Assembly: GCA_009663005.1 (NCBI GenBank)
Contig: VIGQ01000394.1
Location: forward strand, 5,001-33,211
Direction of reading: 5' to 3'
Length of the DNA: 28,211 nucleotides
DNA from: Actinidia chinensis
Lineage: Eukaryota; Streptophyta; Magnoliopsida; Ericales; Actinidiaceae
The notes beneath the pieces are model-generated. The model made no database searches, was not told where the DNA came from, and saw nothing but the letters and a program-made list of their open reading frames with translations. Numbering within the stretch: the first letter of the stretch is position 1; each line of letters begins with the position of its first letter. Positions 21,906 through 28,211 of the stretch are shown piece after piece. The position numbers and the translations under genes are program-made.

Positions 21906-21913
21906 ACCACATC
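21906..21913. repeat. 8-bp target site duplication ACCACATC (right)
   Basis: Identical to 21300-21307. Confidence 0.88.
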
Positions 21914-22307
21914 CACAAATATGTTTGGAGGTATTTGACAAGTAAAAAACAGAAACAACCTGTTTGATAATCTGTCTGCCTTCCTGAAACGAACATGATA
22001 GGGCACCATTGGAATGTAAACTGGGAGGTTGGCAAATTCATGAACCTACCAGGACATAAGAAGTTTAGGAAACACTCAGGATGTGTTTGTTGGATGGAAT
22101 AGATTCTGTAAGGAATGGAATGAAAATTGGAATGATGTAAAAATAGTCATTCTTCTCAGTTTATATGGAATGGAAAGGACATGGAATGCGTTATTGATTA
22201 CCATAAGGTAATGGTCATTCATATATCCTAGTGGAAAATATGTTCCATTCAAGTTCATATAGTATCAAGGTAATTAGAGTTCCCATTCTGTTACTTTAAA
22301 AGCTTAA

Positions 22308-23372
22308 GCCTAAGAAATATGAATACAGATACATGACACGGACATACGGATACGTAATTTTTTTTAAAATTAGGACACGGACACCTCGGGACATTTTAAA
22401 AAAATATATATAGAAATATAATAAATAAATAAATAAAATATGCTCATACAAAAATAAAATTGCAAAGCAGCTTAGGTTTGGTTCTAAACTTCTATTAAAA
22501 TTCACATCATATGGTTTCAATGGGAATAATAACTACAATTAAGTTTATTAAAACAAAAAGAAATAGGCATTGCAGCCCAAAGTTTGGCATTTAAAACATT
22601 TCAATGGGAAGTTAAACGAATGCATATTAGCCTTTTAACTGTCCAAGTAAACTCTTTTGGCTCTCTACATCACAACTAAATTAGTTTAACAATAAATATA
22701 TTATCCATCAAAATAAATTATCAAAACTTGAACCTGTCTGAGAGCGTGTTGAAAAGGACACGCGTGTGTGTAATGTGTCCCCAACATGTCACGGACACAC
22801 GGATAAGTAATTTTTCTAAAAAATTAGGACACGGACACCTCGGACTTTTAAAATATATATATAGAAATATAATAAATAAATACATAAAATATGCTCATAC
22901 ACAAATAAAATTGCAAGCAAGCTTAGGTTTGGTTCTAAACTTCTATTAAAATTCACATCATAAGGTTTCATTGGAATAATAAATACATTAAGTTTATTAC
23001 ACAAAAAAGAAATAGTCATTCGCAGCCCAAGTTGGCATATTAAACATTCAAATGTGAAGTTCAAGAATTGCATATTAAGCCTTTTCCCCCGTACCGAGTA
23101 ACTCTTTTGGCCTCTACATCACAACTAAATTAGTTTTAAGCAATAAATTATTTATCCATCAAAATAAATTATCAAAACTTGAACCTGTCTGAAGCGTGTC
23201 GAAAATGACACCCGTGTGTGTAATGTGTCCCCAAACATGTCCAATGAAAAATAAATTAGCAAAATATAAACAAACGCCAGTATTGGTGTCAAACATGTCA
23301 GGGCGTGTTGGCATATGTTACGTATCAGACACGGATACATAAACTAATTTGATGTGTCCGTATTCATAGGCT
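22308..23372. mobile_element. Repeat insertion in G6PDH intron 4 with inverted ends
   Basis: The left end (CCTAAGAAATATGAATACAGATACAT) is matched by the reverse complement of the right end (GCCTATGAATACGGACACATC), apart from a six-base gap. The interior is full of ACACGGACAC and GTGTCC words and contains a 453-bp tandem duplication. Flanking 8-base sequences (GCTTAAGC and GCTAACCC) are similar but not identical, so the target duplication is unproven. It lies wholly in an intron and need not harm splicing. Confidence 0.5.
22331..23234. repeat. 453-bp tandem duplication (two units)
   Basis: Unit 1 is 22331-22783 and unit 2 is 22784-23234. Both begin ACATG(A/T)CACGGACA and share the AATTAGGACACGGACACCTCGG, TAGGTTTGGTTCTAAACTTC and TATCAAAACTTGAACCTGTCTGA segments in the same order. 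They are highly similar, differing mostly by one-base indels. A minus-strand open frame starting MKPYDVNFNRSLEPN occurs in both units because of the duplication; no function is implied. Confidence 0.9.
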
Positions 23373-23520
23373 AACCCCATAGAAACAGCTATATGGAGCT
23401 GCTGGGATTTGTGAGAAAATGCTTCTCGAACGGTTAATATGTAGCCTAAAGAGTTTACAATTTCTAACGTCAAACTAACAAATGTCAAACTTTGTATGCA
23501 TTAGTAAATCATGGACATAC

Positions 23521-23637
23521 CTCTTTAATCTTTCAGTTGCATCCAATTCTCGCAAAATGCTCTTCCGCGTCGAATACTACCCCCAAGTGGTAAAAGCATC
23601 TTTTTAAGACTGGTTCATCTTGTCATCACAATTTTCT
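23521..23637 (-). pseudogene. G6PD: G6PDH exon 4
   Basis: It reads ENCDDKMNQ, then a one-base loss, KRCFYH, and EEHFA followed by LDATERLK in shifted frames, matching the ENCxxKMxxFLKRCFYHxGQY region. The acceptor is GCAG|AGAAAA and the donor AAAGAG|GTATGT. Confidence 0.85.
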
Positions 23638-23721
23638 CTGCAAGTCTTCATCCAGATAATAAGGTGTGTAAAATAGTTGGGCCAATACTCACAAGAGCCA
23701 ATGACTCGGTATTATAAGCAC

Positions 23722-23811
23722 CTCTTATCAATTCTGCAAGTTAGGTGCTGATCATTGTTCCTCAGTTCCCATCAGTCATTTTGGTGCGAGCGTACCGATA
23801 ACCGTGAAATT
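23722..23811 (-). pseudogene. G6PD: G6PDH exon 3
   Basis: After acceptor CAG it reads FTVIGY-ARTKMTD-ELRN and, in a shifted frame, LTCRIDKR, the conserved segment of plastid G6PDH. One or two single-base changes in length break the frame. The donor is AAGAG|GTGCTT. Confidence 0.85.
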
Positions 23812-23900
23812 CTGCATGTATAGCGAAAATATTAGACTGAAGTTTTCGAGGCCACACAACGAATTATATGGACCAGAGCTGGAAAAAAAGGACCTAGAAC

Positions 23901-24010
23901 CTCGGGGTAAGCAATCTTTGTAAAAAAGAGCAAAAGTGCCGGTGAAATTTTCTTCTTGGCAAGGTTTCTGGAAGCTCCAACAAACAGTTATGCTAAGACT
24001 GGATTCTTGT
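23901..24010 (-). pseudogene. G6PD: G6PDH exon 2 (nucleotide-binding start)
   Basis: It encodes the Rossmann start SITVxxGAS followed by RNLAKKKI and, after a shift, FYKDCLPE-like residues. In the family the motif is GASGDLAKKK, so a Gly and an Asp that contact NADP are Arg and Asn here. The donor is CCCCGAG|GTTCTA. The acceptor is uncertain: the sequence upstream on the minus strand is A-rich and not a good polypyrimidine tract. Confidence 0.75.
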
Positions 24011-24721
24011 TTTTTTTTTTCCCCTTTTTGATCGAGAAGGAATTGGACCTCTCTGTCATTAAGGATGACTATTTTTTTAGATACATGATTTTTCGGCTAA
24101 ACCTAATTCAAAAATCTCATCAAAGACTTAGCAATTGCAAATAAAATTGTTTTTAAAAAAAGGAAAGACTCATAAAATGCCTAACTGATCATGAATTAAA
24201 TTGGAGAGTGAGGATCAAAACAAAGTGATCCTAACGTGAGACAAGCACCATCTGGGTTAATAATAGAAAACGGTCGTACCCTAGCAAATTTCGTTTTGGT
24301 AGCCTTTATCGGAAATGTAGAGTACCATTTTTGCCAATACGATTAAATTTAGCGATGTAAAGTGATCTTCAATGTTTTTTCCTATTTATATCACTAACTG
24401 AGTAAAAAGGGAAATGTGGTAAACTGAAAATCTAGAGTGCGGGGCTGTCTTTACAAACTGTAAAAAAAATAAAATAAAAATGTTACAACGATTCTATACA
24501 TGTTTCACATGAATTATTTACACAATAATGTTATTTTTATTTACTTACAGCATTTTTGGTTACAAAAATTTATTAACTTACTCCTTCCTTCTAGAATTGT
24601 TTTTAACCCAAAAATCATTTCGAAGAGCTTCACCTTTCTAAGTCTATCATTAAGTCATTGAAGTGTGAGTTATTAACTTTGAATTACCACTAATCCTCTT
24701 CTTTTCTTGTTTATTTCAATC

Positions 24722-24889
24722 TTCCTATCCAGGGTTGTAGATTATGGTATCGGTAACCATATCATATGGGTGATATGGCCATGTATCAACCGATATTTAC
24801 TAAAATATCCATATCGGAAGGGCAAAATCCGATATATAACGGCCAATACCTAACGTAACGGACGATATTTAGAATCTTGTTCCTATCCT
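24722..24889. mobile_element. Miniature element of about 150 bp in G6PDH intron 1
   Basis: TTCCTATCC occurs at 24722-24730 and at 24880-24888, leaving about 149 bases between. The element is made of GATAT, TATCGG and CCGATAT words, with weak inverted ends (CAGGGTTGTAGATTATGG and CAAGATTCTAAATATCG). Eight or nine duplicated bases fit hAT or Mutator-like insertion. Confidence 0.6.
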
Positions 24890-25097
24890 AGGGTTTAGAA
24901 AGAAGCCCTTATTTAGTCTTCACAGTATTTGTGGAAAAACAATTAAACACCATACACGCTCATTGGGATATTGCTTCGAGAATCAAAAACCAGAAAATGG
25001 ACATCAATTGAAACTTTAATCAACAAAGCATAATACATATTGCAGATAACAAGAACATACAAAAAAGGAAAGTTTGAGAAATTGAGAATTAGCTAAC

Positions 25098-25301
25098 CAT
25101 CTTGCAGAGAAACAGCGTTTAGGGAGGGAATGCCCATTTGAGGATTTGAGCTCAAAATGCTTTCTTGGGTGGGTTCTTGAAGGAATCTGACACACCCATT
25201 TGGAGGAACAGATTCTTGAAGGAAATATTATGAATTTTGTGCGTACATTTGTCTCAGGCTTCAGTGAGGAGGAAGAACATGGACTGAAATTGTGTAGCCA
25301 T
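25098..25301 (-). pseudogene. G6PD: G6PDH exon 1 (transit peptide)
   Basis: It begins MATQF and, after a one-base shift, continues in a long Ser/Arg/Lys-rich, acid-poor stretch (CSSSSLKPETNVRTKF, later RKHFELKSSNGHSL), the composition of a chloroplast transit peptide. After another shift it ends LNAVSLQDG, as in plastidic G6PDH. The donor is G|GTTAGC. The ATG was chosen because it is the first one in front of this peptide. Confidence 0.75.
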
Positions 25302-25537
25302 GCAATTGATTCAGAGAGAGTTATGGAGTATTCGCTCTCCTGAAATTAGCAGGGAAGCATTCATTTGAGATTTGTTGTGCGTATGTATAGATTGATGTTG
25401 TCTGAATGTATTCAATAAAACTCTAAAATGTGGACCTTTAGGCTCTCTGAAGGCCAGGAGAAATCTTGAAAACTACTCTTTAAATTCTAATGTGAAACTA
25501 ATCTTCTACGTGAGCTGGAGGTTTCTTTTGTATTTAG
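25302..25537 (-). promoter_or_regulatory. G6PDH 5' untranslated region and proximal promoter
   Basis: This sequence lies upstream of the start codon on the minus strand. It has no open frame continuous with exon 1. I see no unambiguous TATA box; a miniature element begins about 240 bases upstream of the ATG. Confidence 0.4.
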
Positions 25538-25930
25538 GTAAATTTCACTGACCACCCCTAAGTTTCTGACAAATACCGTTACTTCATTTGTAGTTTTTTA
25601 AATATCTCTAACTTTCATTATTTTTGAAACTATTATCAAAATTTTAAATGGTATTAATTTTTTGAAATAAATGACAATATTTATTGATGAGGTTCATGAA
25701 TAAATGGGGGTATTCTGAGAAAAAAGAGAATGTCTAAATATTTTAATTGCTATATTGAGAAAAAGAATTATGAAAGCGATAAATTTAAGGGTAATCTTGT
25801 CATTTATGTACAAAAATTAATGACAATAAAATATTAATAATAATTACAAAAGTAAGAGAGATTAGTGATTTTTAAAAATTATAAGAGAAATTATTAGATT
25901 GATCAGAAATCTCATGGAGATCAGTTACCC
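25538..25930. mobile_element. Possible miniature inverted-repeat element upstream of G6PDH
   Basis: The left end GGTAAATTTCACTGACCACCCCTAA is of a type common in plant miniature elements. The right end holds GATCAGAAATCTC (25891-25913) and GATCAGTTACCCC, either of which is a diverged inverted match. The interior is AT-rich. The exact right border and target duplication cannot be settled. Confidence 0.45.
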
Positions 25931-27026
25931 CTTTTGTATTTCTTCTCTATTCGTTCGTTTGTCCGGTCAAAACCTCGTGGAGGACAATTTTTTCATTTGC
26001 CTCAAGGGTTGGATTTCAAAAACATTGCTTATGGTAAGATTATACCTTGAGAGTGTTGTGTATGGGATACATCTTCCAGTACATAGCCCTGGGCTAGATG
26101 ATCCATTCAACAAAATGCATTTGGATTATGTTGGTCCCTAAAACATGACCTTGAATTGGGCTTTGGTTCAAGTTTAAAACAAAATAACTTTGTGAACCAC
26201 ATATATTTTACCCAATAAGTTACAAGATACTCTCCATCAAAAAATATATAAAATAGGATAGTGATGGGTCGGTACACTTTTTAAATTTTAATATTATTAA
26301 AGTTTTACACAAAAAGTTTAATACCTTTAACGTTTTTCACATGTAAATTTATAACACTGTTTTATGTACTGTACATACGCATTTCTATGCACAACTTAAA
26401 AAGACAAACAAAACAATCTAGAAAACGCAATAGAAGAAGCAATGCAGTGTTATAATAAGCAAAATCTTCGTATGAACGTGATATGCTTTGACTAGGGGAA
26501 GGCAGGAAAGTGAAAAGACGACGTGTGTTCTCTCAAGAGTTGATATGTGAAAGATGGCCAATAACCTCCCCCAGTTACTTCCTCAACGTATATAAATCAC
26601 CCAAAATGCTTCGCAGTTACAAATTAAAAGCAAAAAACATCTATTTAATTGGCATACCTTTGAAAAGGAAATGTAGGATGGATTAAAATTCAGTTTCTTC
26701 ACTACGTTTCTCTTCTTGCATCTCCAATGTGATGCATCCTTCCAAAAGTTTTGAAAAAGGCATCCATTTATCCTTGAGGTCAGATGCGTCCAATGAGAGG
26801 GACCAACCAAAAGTCCACATCCGAAACCCATGTATTAGGATAATACAATTCAGTTGCCGTTAGGAAAAACTTGCTGAATCTTTATCGTCTTTTAGAGAAT
26901 GAAGGGGCATGGATCTCCACATTCTTTGACAAAAGATTTCCACACAATCCTGGATTCCCCTGTCATGAGTTGTTCTCAAATGTACGAATTATTTCCCATG
27001 TGGTATGGGCCCCAGTGAATTGGTTA
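25931..27026. other. Unassigned DNA with two short open frames
   Basis: An 80-codon + frame (25899-26141, containing HLPVHSPGLDDPFNKMHLDYVG) and an 82-codon minus frame (26583-26831, starting MGFGCGLLVGPSHWTHLTSR) are slightly protein-like but match no family I know and lack splice or start context. They may be fragments of genes or chance. Nothing else is visible. Confidence 0.35.
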
Positions 27027-27035
27027 TGTGAGGAT
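27027..27035. repeat. Target site duplication (left), TGTGAGGAT
   Basis: It matches TGTGAGAT at 28070-28077 with one extra G. Confidence 0.6.
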
Positions 27036-28069
27036 TAGAGGTTTGTCAAACGTTGCCCGCCGCTTGCCGTGCCGTGCCGTGCCATTTCTTCCGTGTAGTA
27101 GTGGTTCGTGCCGTTTTTTTGCCGGGATGGGCCCATTTATTAATCGTGCTGTTGTCGTGCTTTTTAGCGTGCCGTGCCTTTGTTAATGTTGTCAGGTCGT
27201 GCCATTTTTCTTTATCAGTGCCGGTGCCATGCCGGCCCGCTTAACTTTAATCGTGCCGTGCTGTGCCGGGCCCACTGAACTTAGTCGTGTGACTGTGTGT
27301 GCCGTGCCGTGCCCGTCTACTTAATCGTGTGCGTGCCGTGCCAGCCCGCTTTTACTAATCGTGCCATGCCGTGTCGGACCGTTTAACTTAGTCGTGTTGT
27401 GACTCGTGCCGGTCTGCCCGTCTACTTAATCGTGTCGTGTCGTGCTCGATTTTTATTGTGTCGTTGCCGTTTTTTAATCAAAAAGCATAATTACAGTAGT
27501 TTTGTTACTAAAAAAACAACAATAAGAACTGCTCAAATTATAAAATATTTGACACCACCGGCATTTTTTCATGAAAATATAATGAAAATGTATGCTGTGG
27601 ATACAGGCTTATGGGTTAGCAGTCATTGCCCACAAACAGTTAATTTAGTTAATTAAATTATTTTATTTATTTAATAATTAACCATTTCTTGCTACTTGCG
27701 CGGTCGTGATTGACCCGTGCCGTGCCTGACAACATTCGGTTGCCAATGCCCATTGCCGTGCTTTGACTAAGTCTGTGTCGGCCGTTGCGTGCCGTGCCAA
27801 ACCAAGTTCAACTATAGTATCGTTGCCCGTGCCGTGCGGGCTTGATCGTGCGTGCCATGCCGGGCCGTTTGTTAAGCCAACTATCGTGTCGTGGCCCGTG
27901 CGTGCTCCACCATTTCCGGGCACCGTGCCCGTACTCTGCGCCCGCTCAGACCGTGCCATGCCGTGCCGGCCCAACTTATACCGCTGCCGAAACCGTGCCC
28001 GGGCTGAGTTTTTTTCGTTGCCATGCCGTGCCGTGCGTGCCGTGCGGCAAGGCCCACTGACACCTCTTA
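27036..28069. mobile_element. hAT-like element with GTGCC-repeat arms, 1034 bp
   Basis: The left end (TAGAGGTTTGTCAAACG...GCCGTGCCGTGCC) is matched by the reverse complement of the right end (TAAGAGGTGTCAGTGGGCC...GCACGGCACG). The left arm (27050-27470) is dense in CGTGCC(GTGCC) words and the right arm (27700-28055) in the same words plus complements; an AT-rich core of about 230 bases lies between. Flanking TGTGAGGAT and TGTGAGAT are an 8-base duplication with one indel. No transposase is encoded; the open frames in the arms are repeat by-products. Confidence 0.7.
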
Positions 28070-28077
28070 TGTGAGAT
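28070..28077. repeat. Target site duplication (right), TGTGAGAT
   Basis: It partners 27027-27035. The remaining bases to 28211 are unassigned host DNA. Confidence 0.6.
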
Positions 28078-28211
28078 ATTCAGAAACACAAGGAAATTGA
28101 GCTGCATTAGTTGCAGAGGGATCTCTCGCGAGACGCTTGTTCTGTGAAAGGTTCAAGTGATTCACAAGACTGTCAGGTTTCCCAAGGATGAAGGGATGCG
28201 ATGAACCAAAT

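Larger units (their letters stand above)
21158..21983 (-). pseudogene. G6PD: G6PDH exon 5, split by a transposon
   Basis: The 5' part (21983-21914) reads ADRLSNRLF then YLSIPPNIFVDVV across a one-base insertion. The 3' part (21299-21158) reads [17 protein letters not shown], then [20 protein letters not shown]. In the family these are contiguous (PPNIFVDVVRCA...NGWTRVIVEKPFG), and the break falls exactly at the 8-base duplication ACCACATC that flanks the 598-bp element. The conserved R of KPFGRD is C. The donor is TATTCAG|GTATAT. Confidence 0.9.
19178..25301 (-). pseudogene. G6PD: Plastidic glucose-6-phosphate 1-dehydrogenase gene, disrupted
   Basis: The normal enzyme oxidises glucose-6-phosphate to 6-phosphogluconolactone and makes NADPH, the first step of the oxidative pentose phosphate pathway, here in plastids. 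Ten exons are recognisable in order on the minus strand with GT-AG borders: 25301-25098, about 24010-23901, 23811-23722, 23637-23521, 21983-21158, 21078-20925, 20834-20712, 20347-20121, 20003-19803 and 19493-19178. Conserved blocks include [55 protein letters not shown] and REIPDAYERLLLD. The summed length, about 580 codons, fits a plastid form with transit peptide. A 598-bp transposon interrupts exon 5, and one-base indels break nearly every exon. Active-site DHYLGK reads DHYLSK. The family assignment is certain; that this copy is dead is very likely, though some indels may be sequencing error. Confidence 0.9.

Noticed and set aside
21715..22041. 108-codon minus open frame across the exon-5 insertion
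   Set aside because: It starts in sequence next to G6PDH exon 5, runs into the element arm and ends in AT-rich core; no part of it resembles a protein beyond the exon remnant.
22296..23073. Two similar minus frames starting MKPYDVNFNRSLEPN
   Set aside because: Their similarity comes from the 453-bp tandem duplication of intronic repeat DNA, not from protein conservation.
25899..26141. 80-codon + open frame as a gene
   Set aside because: Some protein-like composition, but no family, no splice borders that extend it, and it overlaps the uncertain right end of a miniature element.
27399..28074. Several Cys/Arg/Pro-rich open frames on both strands
   Set aside because: They are by-products of GTGCC word arrays in the hAT-like element; both strands and several frames are open and none has a domain.

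Overview
This is nuclear DNA from a flowering plant. The evidence is one plant-type plastidic glucose-6-phosphate dehydrogenase (G6PDH) gene with many GT-AG introns, set in AT-rich DNA packed with plant transposable elements (Ty1/copia, long terminal repeat elements, hAT-like miniature elements, a Helitron end). I cannot name the species. The only host gene I recognise is on the minus strand at about 19178-25301; everything else is transposons, their remnants, simple repeats, or AT-rich DNA with no gene I can support. Layout: 1-3046 holds a 240-base C/T-only tract, degenerate short repeats and two direct copies of a 229-base dispersed repeat. 3055-3531 is a short hAT-like element with a perfect 8-base target duplication. 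3900-4980 is AT-rich and ends in a Helitron-type 3' terminus that lies inside the last bases of a copia 5' LTR. 4981-9930 is a decayed Ty1/copia element on the + strand (gag, protease, integrase, reverse transcriptase and RNase H still recognisable). 10390-10690 carries three tandem units of about 110 bases. 11388-18716 is a complete minus-strand LTR retrotransposon (LTRs of 1457 and 1491 bases, 5-base target duplication AGTTC, a primer site matching tRNA-Asp) with no recognisable coding, itself interrupted by a probable 1200-base solo LTR. 19178-25301 is the G6PDH gene, ten recognisable exons in correct order. 27036-28069 is a GC-rich hAT-like element built from GTGCC repeats. The G6PDH locus is the most interesting part. 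A 598-base hAT-like element (21308-21905, TSD ACCACATC) lies inside coding exon 5, so this copy cannot encode a normal enzyme without removing it. Intron 4 carries a 453-base tandem duplication, intron 1 a 150-base miniature element, and a further miniature element sits just upstream of the start codon. Several strongly conserved residues are also changed (active-site DHYLGK reads DHYLSK; nucleotide-binding GASGDL reads GASRNL). A caution applies throughout: single-base insertions and deletions, many in homopolymers, occur in nearly every exon and between the two LTRs of the same element, while splice sites and target duplications are intact. This looks partly like uncorrected long-read consensus, so individual frameshifts should not be over-read, whereas the exon-5 insertion cannot be explained that way.
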